From Sphaerolaimus hirsutus (Eukaryota; Nematoda; Chromadorea; Monhysterida; Sphaerolaimidae), in contig OZ038450.1 in the NCBI GenBank assembly GCA_964036195.1, forward strand, positions 2,420,701 to 2,484,700: DNA of 64,000 nt, written 5' to 3'. A program made the translations under genes and the position numbers. Below the pieces are notes generated by a model. That model saw only the letters and a list, made by a program, of their open reading frames with translations. It searched no databases and was not told the origin of the DNA. Shown piece by piece: positions 19,767 through 31,260 of the stretch; position 1 is the stretch's first letter; every line of letters starts with the position of its first letter.

Positions 19767-22356
19767 TCGATTGCGTATTGTCCAGGAGATCAAGACCTAT
19801 CCACCATTGATTCACACTTTACTGATAACATAAACGCCTAACAGGGGGGACTTATTCGGAAATTTACGGTAGGTATACTTTTAAATATACTTTTAAATTA
19901 GGTACGTGTTTTAACTGATGTTTTAACTGTATTAATGTTTAGCCATTTTTCTACCTTTTCTAAATATATTCTACAACATGCGTTTTCTTGAAAATGCCTA
20001 GAAAAACAAAGTTTCCATCGCCTCACTGTTTCCAAAGGAGCGAAATTTCCATTGCCTTTGTCATTGTCCCCATTAAAAAAAATAAAAAATACGCCCCCTC
20101 GTTGCGCTGTGCTTGTATTATTGTACGTACGCTTGCATTTCCATTCCCTGCATCGGCAGCGCGCCGGATGTTTTTTTCCCTGCCGCGCGGCTCACTCCGT
20201 GCCGAGCTCCGCGCGCTGCGAACGGCCGCCCCCAGCCCCAGCGCGCCAGTTTCCTTGCTCCGAGCAACGTGCGCGTGGGACGTCCGCTGTGCATTCTCGC
20301 ACGCTTTCGCTGTGTTTCTACGGTACGACCTGGTGCCAGTCCCGCGCCCAGTACGCTGTAAAGTCGAGTGTCAAATGTCATGTAAAATGTCAATCAAAAC
20401 AAAAATACTTATTGTTGAAATTTTGACATGATGCATGACAGTTGACAAATTTGTATGACCCTGCAGACATTTGACACTTGACTTTAGACTTTACAGGCTT
20501 CGGGACTGCCCCTGGTCTTTGTAAAATGTGTGCAATGTGTTGATTGTCAAAATGTCATGAAATGTCATGAAGTCGCGTTTGTTTCTAAGGGCTAAAACGA
20601 CGCCATTGTACTTTTGGCGTGATCTCCCCCACGCCCACACACAACAATTTTCAACCGAACTTTCGAAAACTTATGAATCGGCTTTGAACACATCTGTCTT
20701 TACTGAAATGAGTTCTTTTGAATGCCCATCAACTTCAGTTGACGGCCACCTCATTCCGGTAAACTGCAATGCGTTCAAAGCTGAATTGTTAGTTTTCAAA
20801 ATTTCGGTTGAAAACTAGTGTGTGTAGAACCAATATATTAATCAGCTTTGAATGCATTAGTATTTTCTAGAATGAGGCAACTGTCAACTACAGTTGACAG
20901 AGATTAAAATAAGTCATTTTAGAACTCAAATGCACTCAAAGCAGATTAATTAGTTTTTAAAATTTGAGTTGAAAGCTAGTGTACACCAGGCCATTGTGCA
21001 AATGAACTGTAAAAAATGATGCAAAATGATGCACTTTTTAATCATCACATTTTAACATCTTGTATTTAAGAAAATATTAAAAAAATCACTTTGCCCGCAC
21101 ACACTAGTTTTCAACCAAAATTGCAGAAACTCATAAATGAGCTTTGAATTCATTTTAGTTTTATAGAATGAAGTGACTATCAAGTACAGTTGACAGAGAT
21201 CAAAAATGAGTCATTTTTATTAAATTATTTGTTTATTAAATCAGATTTATTAAATACAGGATGTGAAAATGTGATGATTTAAAAGAAAGTGCATCATTTC
21301 TGCATCATTCTTTATGGTTCGTTACATTTGCTCAAAATTGCCCTGCACACACTAGTCTTCAACTGAAACTTTAAAATCTAATAAATCTGCTTTGAATGCA
21401 TTTGAGTTTTCCAAAATGACTCCTTTTTTATTCCTGCCAACTGTAGTTGACAGTCACCTAATTCTATAAAACTAAATTGCATGCAAAGTTGATTTATGAG
21501 TTTTTGGAAATTTTGGTTTAAAACTAGTGTGTGCACTGTGCAGGCACAAAAGTGATTTTTGGTATTTTCTTAAATGCAGGATGTAAATGAAATTTTTAAA
21601 ACCAAAGTGCATCATTTCTGCTTCATTTTTACAGTTTGTGACACATGCAAAAAATTGCCGTGCACACATTAGTTTTCAACCAAGACTTTAAAAACTAATA
21701 AATCTGCTTTGGATGCATTTAAGTTTTCCAAAGTGAGTCATTTTTAATCTCTGTCAACTGTAGTTGGCAGCACCCTAATTATAGAAAACTAAAATCCATT
21801 CAAAGCTGATTTACGAGTTTTTGAAATTTTGGTTGAAAACTAGTGTGTTCAGGCAAAAAAGTGATATTTGATATTTTCTTAACATTAGGGAAATGTTATT
21901 TTTATAATAAAGTTGAAGATATTTGGGAAAGTTGTAATAGCGCGTTGAAATTTACGCTGTGACCATAATACCTAGTTTGGAAAAAAGATTTCTATAATCG
22001 ATGTGGGATGGTCTGGTGCTGACATGGCTCCGAAACTAGATTTTAACAAACACCTTAACGATATTCATCATGGCATAAACCTACGTCAAATGGCGAATAC
22101 GGTAATTCAACGCAAAGCATTTAGCTACCCAACAAAACAAGTGGCAAACTCAATTCACCACATCCACTTACGAATCCACAATCGAATTTCCACGAAAAAA
22201 CCCAGTCACATCACATCACAATAACTCGCAGCATCTCCACAACCCACAACTCCTCCCACATCCGCCCCTCAGCCAATAACCCCGACGCGCGCCGCCCAGC
22301 CGCGAGCACTTTTTCACTGGTTCGATCGCGACCCCCGCAGCCGCAACAGCGATCCG

Positions 22357-25300
22357 ATGGCGACGGCGGCGACCAGCTCGGAGTTGGTGTTCGACGCGCT
22401 GCCAGCCGAGTCGGCCGACGCGCTGCTCAGCGTGCGCAACGCCACCAGCGCCCCGCTCGCCTTCAAGGTGGGCGGGGGTGGGACTACCTAACGTGTGCTG
22501 TTGACGTTGAGGGCATTGCCGTCGCGGCATGTAAGCCCACTGGTACCCAGCCGCCACTGTGGACGTTGTCCAGCCGTTAGGGTGCTCTTGTTCAATGCTA
22601 GAGGCGCGGGTTCGATTCCGTCTGCGCGGCAGTGCATTTTTGCACTTTTCGCAATGATTGGCCATACATACAATGGTGTTCTGAATGACATTCTAAAAAT
22701 TGGATAAACTCGTAAATCAGCCTCGATCAAAGGCAAGTGGCTATACTGGAATGAGATGACGGATATTAATAATCACTCGTTCCGGTAAACTCAAATGCGT
22801 TCAAATCTGATGTACGACTTTTCAACTAGTCGACTAGTGTGCCAATGATAGACGCCAACTCCATCAAAACACCCTTTACCCAGCTGCACACGTCGGACAA
22901 GGCGCGGCTGCAGTGCGGCCAGCCGGTCGGCTTCCTGGCAGCGGGCCAGAGCGCCGGCATCCCCGTGCACTGGTCGGGCGCGAGCGGCGAGCGCGGCCGC
23001 GGCCACAACCTGCAGATGTACACGCTGCCCGCCCCGGACGAGGTGAGTTTGTTGGAAAGCGCGGATAAAAGTGGTGTGTGAACGTGAAATGCTTTCGTGA
23101 AGCGTGTGGAGATCCTGACATGCTTGCTGAATGCTGAACCGTCGGGAAGTGTCAGCTACTTCACGACGTTTCACGACGCTTCATCGTGCATCTATTTACT
23201 ATACGTCTTTGCGCTCGGGTATCTATATACTATCTCTGGTATCTTCTCTATGGCGCTGTCCACTAAGCACTTCCCACAGTAGGTAAGCTCGCACGCACTA
23301 GAAAACTAGTCAATCAAATATCTGCCATTGTCAGGCCGTAGAAGGCGGCGGGCCCACGGCAAGCGATTTCTGGCGCCAAATGTCCGAAGTGGGTCAGGAC
23401 AACCGCGCGCGAAACCAGTGGCTGCGGGTGAAATTCAATAAGCAGGCATCCCCTTCGGGCGGCGGCCAGGCGCCCCCGATGTCGCACAAGACCACCGTGA
23501 ACGTGTCCGAGCCCAACGAGACCAGGCACGTAATTCGAACGTAACGGCCCTAGACATAAGTTTACTAACCAAAATTATAAAAACTCATAAATCAGCCTTG
23601 AACGCATTTGAGTTCACCGCAATGAGGTGTCCGTCAACTAGTTGACGGAGATTACAAATGACCGTTCCTAAATAATCAACTGATATTTACTGAGCTAATT
23701 TACGAGTTTTCAAACTTTCGGTTATAAACTACTGTATATAGGCAATAATACAAAAAAACGCAATTTCATGCGCTCACTATTCAGAGCGCCTCACCTTACC
23801 CTCACCTAAACCCAAATCAAATGCACACCCCGCAGGAGCACGAACACGACGAGCACGGGCGCGAGCGCGACCACCGTGTCGAGCCACACCACGGCGCTGG
23901 CCACCTCGCCGGCGCAGCGCGGCACCGGCACCGGGTCGACCACGGGCGCCACCAGCGACTCGGCCTTCACCAGCACCAGCGGCACCACCGGCACCAGCGG
24001 GGCGACGAGACCTAGCTGCACCACGGCCACGTGCCACTCGTACACCACTGGCACTGATACGTGAGTCAAGCGATTGGGGACTACATTTCGACCCCGTGCC
24101 TCACTGCAAGAAAACTCGCTCTGCAAGTAGTAGCGGTCTGCACATGATTGTGCAGGTAAACGCACCCCCCCCCCCTCCTATGCATGCACATGCAGAACTT
24201 GAATGCATTCATACAACGAATAAGGTGCAAGTTTTCTGAGAAATTCTGAGAAAAAATACCCCCTTGAATAATTTGCCCCTCCAAAACTTCTGAGGATTAA
24301 ATAACTCCTCTGGGGTCTTATTGGCGCTATGCACACTGAAGCCGAAATTTTCGGCATACGCACGTTTTCATCTGCCGAATCCGAATTTAAAAATTGCTGT
24401 TCGGACGTTTTATGTTCGGCATTTTAGGGGCCGCCATATTGAATTTTGAAAACGTGCGCACGATATTCGGACGAATTCTGACGAATTTGAGCGTTAATTT
24501 TTAGACGCTGAGGTATGTTGAAAGCAACATACTTCGGCATTTTCTATGATAAGGACAATAGCTGAATGTGTGTATTTACCGTATTGGCTTGCGTACCGTA
24601 CCGTACTCGCAATTTCGACAATTGTACATTTTTAGCAGTTCAGCATTCAACATTTCATCTGATTTTGCCGAATGGTTTCCGCATGTAAAAGTGTACGCAT
24701 CTTTTGAATGCTGAAATACATGCTGAATTGACAAACAGCCTAATTTTCAAGAGTACGGACGATTTTAGTTCAGCAAGTTTTTTTCTATTCAGCATTTAAT
24801 TCGGCATTTGTCAAAAACGTGCGTATGCCGAATATTTCGGCTTCAGTGTGCGTAGCGCCATTAGATGATATACAGCCCTCTGATCTCATTAAGGGAAGGA
24901 GAAACCAAAATTTTACCACATTACAAAATTCATCAAACTATGGTACACTCTATACAAAGCATGCGGTCGGGTCTGTACACATTACCTAGCTACATACCGT
25001 ATATCCTCGAATAAGTCCCCCGGCGAGTTATTTTTTTCGTCAGAGTTTTTGAGGGGGGAGTTATTCAAGGGTGGGGAGTTATTCAAGGGGGGTCTTATTC
25101 GAGGATATACGGTACTTACCACATGCTGCACACACGCTCGCAGCGGCAGCAGCTGGAACACGAGCACGGACGAGGGCACGACGATCACGCTCACGTCGGG
25201 CTTGTCGGCCAGCGCGACCGCCTCGGGCACGCTGACCACGGGCGCGCCGGTCGCAGCCGCGGCTGCCGCGTCCACGCACACGGCACACGAGCTGCACAGC

Positions 25301-28300
25301 GCGCACACAGCCAGCGAGGGCCTGGTGACAGTCCCAGACCCTGTGAAGTGTGGAGTCAAGTGTCAAATGTTATGTAAAGTGTAGTGCAAAGTGTCAATTG
25401 TCGTGACAAATGTAAAGTGAAGTGTCAATTGTCATGGAAAGTGTAACGCAAAGTGTCAATTGTCACGCAAATATTAGTAAGGAAATCTTTTTTGTTTGTT
25501 TTGATCGACACTTTACATGACATTTGATACGTCACTTTACACTTTACTGGAACTGGGACTGCCCGCTGGCCGACTTGATGACGGCCAGCGAGCCGCGCGT
25601 GTCCACCATGCGCTCGTCCGAGTCGTTCGGCGGCGACCGCAGCCACACCGCAGTCGACATTTCCGCTGATGGTATGGCGTGGGCGATTACGTTGAAGCCA
25701 GCGGTTCACTGAGTTTCGACGTAGTGTGGAAAGTGCTTTCGCGCATGTTTCGCAGTAGATAAGATCTGGAAAAACAAGGTTCCGAATTTTTGGAATACTT
25801 ATCGAATTTTGCATCATGCAAGAGGCGCCCGTAAAAGCCACGGGAAAAATGTCCATTTTTATCTCAAAGGTAAAATACTCCAAAAGCAAAAAGCATCGAA
25901 AACGAATTTCACCACTGAAAAAGTTCTATCGGACGTTTTTGCGTGAAAAACGCAGGAACTCAGACGGGCGGTCGCACCGTGACCGATGGCGATGTGGACC
26001 TCGTGTCGGAGCAGTTGGCCGAGGCAAAGAGTCAGCCGATCGGTGGAGTGTCGCTAGTCACACAGGTTGGGCACGATGAGTGCTGCAGTTTTGGATTTTC
26101 AAAAGGTGTGACGATGTGTGTTAAATGCATTGGACACTAGTTGACTGCCTGTAAACGAAAAATTTAGTAAACTCATAAATCAAATTTGAAGTGGCATTTG
26201 AGTTTACTGGGTGTTTGTTGACTGCAGTTGACCGAGAGTGAAAATAACTCATTCCAATCAACTAAAATGCGTAAAAGCATAAAGGCAGATTTACGAGTTT
26301 ATTAAATTTTGAAAAGTAATTGTTCAACTAGTGTGTGCTGTGACATTTCATGATGGTAAATAAATGCAAAAAATTAAAACTAGTAAAGCCTATTTTACAG
26401 GTGCCAAAGCTTCAAAGTATGGAAAACTCATAAATACATCAACTTTGAACGCATTTGAGTTAACCGGAATGAGTCATTTTTATCACCGTCTAGAGTAGTT
26501 AACGGACACTTCATTCCGGTGAACTCAAATGCCTTCAAATCAATGCCTCAAATGCCTTCAATTTATAAGTTTCCAAATTCCACTTGAAAACTAGCGTGTA
26601 GGGCAGGGCCAATGTGACCAGTTTCGCAGCCGCCCTTGCCGCCGCCGGGTATGCAAAAGCGCGGCCGGGTGCACCGCTTCGCGCAGTGGATGGAGCGCTC
26701 CATACGCGGACATGTTCGTTTCCATTGATCGCTGGAATAGAATTGGGGGGGGGGGGTTCAATATACCGTATTACCTCGAATTAACCCCCCCTTGAATTAA
26801 CCCCCCCCCCCCTCGAATTAACCCCCCCTCAAAATGGGCTGGGGAAATAATAAACCCCCTCGAAATACCCCCCCCAAATACAGTGTAAAGAGCATGTACA
26901 CAACAAATACCACAATGTGTGAACTGTATTATGCAGAACACACGTTAAAACTGATGACTGCGTGACGTTAGGGAAAGGTTTATGTGTATATACACTTGTA
27001 TTTATATGCCTATAAACACTCATACGTCTCTGACAATTTTGTATTTTTCTATGTCTGAGTATGGCAAATTTCATAAAATTTCTGGCGAAATAATAGACCC
27101 CCCTCGAATTACCCCCCCCCCCGACCATTTTATCGCCGATAAGATTTTGTATAATACTTGGCGCCAACTTTCAAGTTGCTAAATTGTCAAGTGTCAAAAA
27201 AAATGACCTGAAACACTTTCAGTTGAACAGGAGTCAAGTGAAAAGTATCTTTGCTTGCTACAGGCTTAGTAAAACACTTATCACAATCTATCACTTGACA
27301 TGTGACTTGACAAAGTGCAAAGCCCTATCTAGCACCTGTCAAGCTCACCCCCCCCCCCCCCAACACAGAACGCGCTGACCAACGAGGAGCTGTCTGTGCG
27401 CACGGCGTACGGGTTGTCGCTGCGCGACGCGGCCGAGATGAACAGCCGCCGGCGGCGGTCCTGGCGCCACAGATTGGCCGACTTCCTGTTCGGCAAGTAC
27501 ATGCCCGTCACCAATGAGTTCGAACACAAGGTGCGCTGAAACGGGTAGTGGAATGTGTCCACGCGCGATAGTTGATAAAAGAAATTTCTAAAAGTGATAA
27601 ATTTCCGTTTTGAATGCATTTGAGTTTACCGTAATTATTATTTTTAATGTCCAGCGACAGAAGTTGACGAATACTATCATTCAGGTAAATTAAAATGTGT
27701 TTAAAACAGATTCATTAGCTTTGGAAACTACCCAATTTTGGCATGGAAATTTACAAATTTTGGAAATTTTCATGTGAAGTGCCAAATGTCATGTGGCGTC
27801 AAAAAATTTTTACTGAACTTTTGACAAATTTGTATGACATTTCGCATGATATTTGACAGTTTACGGGACGCGGGAGTGCCCCTGGCATCATCCGGTGTGC
27901 TAATCATTTATTACGGTGCGCAATTGCTATTTTACCCAATTCACGCGACATTCCATTTTCAGTCCAAATCGATTCGTAAGCAGCCGAAATCGACTCGCAA
28001 ACAGTCGAAATCGACCCGCAAGCAAGCCGAGTTCAAATCGACCGCAAAAGACAAGAGCGCCAAGAAGGGCAACAAAGGGGGCGGGTTCTCGTGGATGCGC
28101 AACATGTTCAAATCGTCCAAGAAAAGCGCCGACATCAGGTGCCACCTTCAGACCCTGTCAAATGCCCTGTCAAATGGCATGCAGTGTCAAGTCATGTGAA
28201 ATGCCCTGGAAAATGTCAAATGCCATGCAGTGTCAAGTCATGTAAAATGCCCTGGAAAATGTCAAATGTAATGCAGTGTCAAAAGTCATGTAAAAGTGCC

Positions 28301-28500
28301 CGAAAAAAGCAAAAGTTGCCATCTTCCAGTTCCAGGGCATTTTACAAGACTTCTAACACTTTACATGACATTTTACAGTTTACAAGACATCTGACACTTT
28401 GCATGACATTTTACAGTTGACAGGGCATTTGACAGTGTCTGGGAGTGCCCCCAGCAAGAAGCAGCAGCTGCAGCAGAGCGGCCGCGGCGCCACCGTGTGA
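22357..28500 (+). CDS. MSP-domain protein, copy B, complete 11-exon gene
   Basis: Exons: 22357-22467, 22884-23042, 23335-23540, 23836-24060, 25144-25324, 25593-25671, 25956-26065, 26630-26713, 27369-27530, 27963-28138, 28455-28500. They join in frame (1,539 nt, 512 aa plus stop) with GT...AG introns. Residues about 8-126 (exons 1-3) align without gaps over much of their length to nematode Major Sperm Protein: an ELVFDALP strand, NATSAPLAFK, CGQPVGFLAAG in place of the P-x-G turn, and RARNQWLRVKFNK matching the final MSP strand. Residues about 159-294 (exons 4-5) are Ser/Thr/Ala-rich and low complexity. Exon 8 begins PPLPPPG. Exon 9 carries an RRRR cluster. Exon 10 has three K-S-(I/T)-R-K-Q hexads and many lysines. 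There is no signal peptide or membrane segment. MSP domains form cytoskeletal filaments in nematode sperm or act as VAP-type adaptors; the role here is unknown. The exon 3 donor and exon 6 acceptor are the least certain boundaries. Confidence 0.75.
24322..24860. mobile_element. Palindromic TGGCGCTA element in intron 4 of gene B
   Basis: TGGCGCTATGCACACTGAAG...ATACGCACGTTTT and its inverted copy AAAACGTGCGTAT...CTTCAGTGTGCGTAGCGCCA. It is absent from copy A. Target duplication is unclear (TTA on both sides is possible). Copy at 53196-53734. Confidence 0.75.
24997..25112. mobile_element. 116-bp TA-flanked miniature element in intron 4 of gene B
   Basis: CCGTATATCCTCGAATAAGT and its inverted copy at the right end, flanked by TA on both sides. 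Copy A has the uninterrupted site TAGCTACATACCTAATTACC, so the insertion and its TA duplication are defined. It ends 31 bp before exon 5. It is a Tc1/mariner-like target choice. Copy at 53871-53986. Confidence 0.82.
26764..27122. mobile_element. G-rich CCGTATTACC-family element in intron 8, right end missing
   Basis: Starts TACCGTATTACCTCGAATTA with C-runs up to 10 and shows the family interior (TTCTGGCGAAATAATAGACC). It stops in a C-run near 27122 without a terminal repeat. Its left end adjoins the G-run where copy A/B homology ends. Copy at 55638-55996. Confidence 0.65.
27770..27893. mobile_element. Partial GGGGCAGTCCC-family element in intron 9
   Basis: Right part is intact (GTTTACGGGACGCGGGAGTGCCCC). 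The left terminus is not recognisable. Unlike introns 5 and 10, this intron extends beyond the element on both sides. Copy at 56644-56767. Confidence 0.6.
28139..28454. mobile_element. GGGGCAGTCCC-family element forming intron 10 of gene B
   Basis: The whole 316-bp intron is the element. Its donor GTGCCACCTTCAGACC is the left end and its acceptor CTGGGAGTGCCCCCAG the right end. The interior consists of inverted GTCAAATG/CATTTGAC repeats. The identical intron is at 57013-57328. Confidence 0.82.
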
Positions 28501-29378
28501 ATTTATCAACGAAACGTCGCATTTTTTCCTTCTTCTTCGCGCCAGTGCGTGCCTTAACGTTTGATCTCCGCTAAAATTGAATTGAAACGCGAATGATGCT
28601 TAAGTGTCAAACTGACAACAACCAAAAAGTACTGGTCTTTGTGTAAAATGTGTCTGCGTGAAATGAGTGGTGAAATGTAACTGACATGATGTTCTGACTG
28701 TGATTTCGGTGTGCCGCATGAAACTTAACGAAAGTAAAACTACGAAAAGTGAGGATTGAATTTATATATGCAACGAATGGAGATGGTCTTACCCATTCTT
28801 TTCGGACAATTTTAACTCTTAAAAAATTTCACATCACTCTTAAAAGCAACGTATACCCTACGAATTTACCTAATTGAATGCCACCCGATCCCCCCCATCA
28901 AATTACAAAATTACCCCGCCCCATATTACGGATGTATGTTTCTCGTTTGCTCTTTATGAGAAGGTTTCCGTTTTTGTATGACGATATGTCCCTAGATTTT
29001 ACCATTGAACACAAATACCTACCTTACGGTCGTTAACGGATTTAATTCCTGTGTTTATGTGTTTCCTATAAATCATTCAACTTTTTGAAAATATTCTATG
29101 TAAATATTTAGTTAATACACAACTATTATGCCGAAGTGTGTTCAAGTTTAATATTTGGGGATTGAATGTGGCGCCAGATACAAAAAAAAATATGTAAAAA
29201 CAATGATATTAAAGTGATAAACATTCCTCGACTAGCAACATGTACGAAGGCAACGAAACAAATCCAAATACGTGACCGTCACAATCATAACATAACATTC
29301 ACCAAAGGTGAAATCAATGTAACAAAAAAAAAACTAAGCACCATCAAACTTCAGTAAAACAAAACTGCACCCAATGTG
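28501..29378. other. Convergent intergenic region between gene B and the minus-strand gene
   Basis: AT-rich sequence with no recognised repeat or gene, and no clear AATAAA near the gene B stop. It must contain both 3' UTRs. Copy at 57375-58252. Confidence 0.4.
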
Positions 29379-31020
29379 TCACTCCAAATATTCTGCCAAC
29401 TTTTCAGCCACACAATCCGGTGGTAAATTTTCCGGCTGTGCCACTCCCGCCAAATCATACAACCTTCGAATTGTGTGCAACAAAAGTTGATTGAATTCAG
29501 CAGGTGAAATGCCATCCTCCCGGGACGCTTCCTGGATGACCGCCCAGGCGTTTTGTGGACGTTCTGGCTGCTGCTCGCCTGAAAGCGCTATAAAATAGTG
29601 CTGGAAAAAATAAATATTTAAAAAGGTATCTTAAGGGGATTCAGACGGATTTTTTTTGTGATGACACGTTTGAGTTTTCAAGTATTTTTTATGTGTGAGG
29701 AACATGCATCTTTTTCGCTGCCTATTTGACACACTGGCCTGGCACGATGTGCTCAACTGACCAATTTTGACAAGTTTGATTTTTTATTTTCTGAAATTTG
29801 TCATGTCTCTATTGAGAAAAACTAAAAATTAATAATTTTCAAAAATAAGTAGAGCGCATTAGGTACGATTTTCGGCACTATGAGCACACATAAAATATTC
29901 CATGTTCATCACAAAAAGGTGGTTAAAAAGGGTACGGCTCAGCGCAACACTACTCATCTAAACCCGCCACGCATCTAGTGCTGCCCGCTACTCATCTATA
30001 CTGGCGGATTAGGATACATATACACTCATCTGATGGATTAGCAAAGAACAAATTATGGTGCGACTGCACACTCACCCATTCCATTCAGCTTGGATATAGA
30101 AGAGTATGGGTACAGATGGGTAGTGGGTAGCGCTAGATGAGTGGCGGGTTTTGATGACTACCGGCACAGAGTTGTCAATAACTCGAATTTTGGCCGTCAC
30201 AAAAAACCCGCGTAAACGCCGCTACAGCACACACTAAAACGAGAACGAACACTTGAGTCCGGCGATGGCGGCGTAGACGACGGCCAGATGTCTGGTGGCG
30301 GTCATGTCCTCCAGCCGGCCGAGCCAGCGCTCGTGGCGCAGCATGCCCATCGCGTTGCGCAAGCCCGCCTCCTGCCGGGTGAAAATGTGATTGTCTTTTG
30401 CTAACGCTTCTTTAATAGGGTGGCTTTTTGGAGCGCGGTTAAGTGAACAAGCCGATGCCAATTTTGGTCAATGTAGTTTTGCTCCCAGTTTTACTAAATG
30501 CTTTGGATCCCAGCGCAAATTCACAGTTATATTTACTTTACAGTTAAACTTTTCAATTATAACTTGGAATGCCCCTCCCTCGCACGCAGTATAGTGATGG
30601 AAAAGCGCTGTGGCACTAGCGCCAAAGGAAAAAGCGTCATGGCGCTTTTGGCGCTTGGCGCCATTTTTCTCTGGCGCCGGGAACAAAATGCCTGGCGCTG
30701 GCGCTTGGCGCTGGCGTTCGGAAAAGTGCCATGGCGCTTTTGGCGCTTGGCGTGAAAGTTCTGGCGCTTTTTCCATCACTAGCAGGGTAACAAGTCGAAA
30801 AAGTGACCCACAGTATAAAAACCAAACCCACTAACATTTCCATTGACAGCGCACTGATTCACAAGCCAATCCACATCGACGTGTCTCCAATAATCGTCTC
30901 TGTGCAGTCGCACAATCGCCGCAGCCTTGCTCGCGTTGCCGGCGGCCGTGTGGTGCGCCCACAACCAAGCCAGGGGGGCTAAATCTTTTTGGCTCGCTGC
31001 CAGACGGGCGGCTCGGTACG
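29379..31020 (-). CDS. Unrecognised protein, last three exons (5' part missing)
   Basis: Reading right to left, exons are 30836-31020, 30251-30371 and 29379-29578, ending in TGA at 29379-29381. Phases agree (0 between the first two, 1 between the last two) and give about 166 codons. The acceptors CCCGCAG, CCCGGCAG and TTTCAG are good. The donors AAT|GTTAGT and AAGT|GTTCGT are weaker, and GCT|GTCAAT is an alternative for the first. The predicted peptide looks helical and soluble: AARLAASQKDLAPLAWLWAH, then GRLEDMTATRHLAVVYAAIAG, then a C-terminus with ISPAEFNQLLLHTIRRLYDL ending in KLAEYLE. I do not recognise the family. It converges tail to tail with MSP gene B, 878 bp apart. No upstream exons were found to the right before the AT-rich block, so the gene is 5'-truncated or has a long first intron. 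Confidence 0.6.
29937..30165. mobile_element. Palindromic element in the last intron of the minus-strand gene
   Basis: CTACTCATCTAAACCCGCCA...CGCTACTCATC at the left and GATGGGTAGTGGGTAGCG...GATGAGTGGCGGGTTTTGAT at the right are imperfect inverted repeats around an AT-rich centre. Copy at 58811-59039. Confidence 0.55.
30592..30781. mobile_element. TAGTGATGGAAAA miniature element in the minus-strand gene's intron
   Basis: TAGTGATGGAAAAGCGCTGT at the left and TGGCGCTTTTTCCATCACTA at the right are inverted repeats. The interior is dense in GGCGC/GCGCC steps. Ends resemble hAT-type termini, but the flanking 8-mers do not match well. Copy at 59466-59655. Confidence 0.7.
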
Positions 31021-31096
31021 CTGCGGGTTGTGTTATGGGAACGTGATCATGTGATTTATTTAAATTATGTTTATGTGCTGTGTCTATGGCGTACCT

Positions 31097-31248
31097 AGGA
31101 GCAGCCCCGCACCCTGCAAAGTTAGGAGTAAAGTGTCACATGTCATGTAAATGTTTTTTGTGCTGATCATTTTATATGTTGCATGACTTTGACAAATTTG
31201 TATGAAATTTGACATGACGTTCGACACTTTACAGGGTGCGAGCCTGCC
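31097..31248. mobile_element. GGGGCAGTCCC-family element left of the AT-rich block
   Basis: Left end GGAGCAGCCCCGCACCCTG, right end CAGGGTGCGAGCCTGCC, with inverted internal repeats. It lies just upstream (on the minus strand) of the first visible exon of the unrecognised gene. Copy at 59971-60122. Confidence 0.6.
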
Positions 31249-31260
31249 AGCTGGCGGCAT

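Larger units (their letters stand above)
19923..26750 (+). repeat. Older segmental duplication, copy B (paralogous to 1-7937)
   Basis: Partner of the copy A segment. Downstream of 26750 copy B continues into exons 9-11, which A lacks, so B represents the fuller gene. A third copy, 48797-55624, is the tandem-duplicated B. Confidence 0.9.

Noticed and set aside
22216-22665. 149-codon minus-strand frame over MSP exon 1
   Set aside because: It is antisense to a well-supported exon. The Arg-rich composition comes from GC-rich codons on the other strand, and the frame runs into the intron and SINE remnant.
23836-24060. His-rich (EHEHDEHGRERDH) frame of exon 4
   Set aside because: It would need the phase-0 donor of exon 3, and it meets a stop within the exon (TAG at 24013-24015). 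The Ser/Thr frame joins exon 3 and exon 5 in phase in both paralogues.
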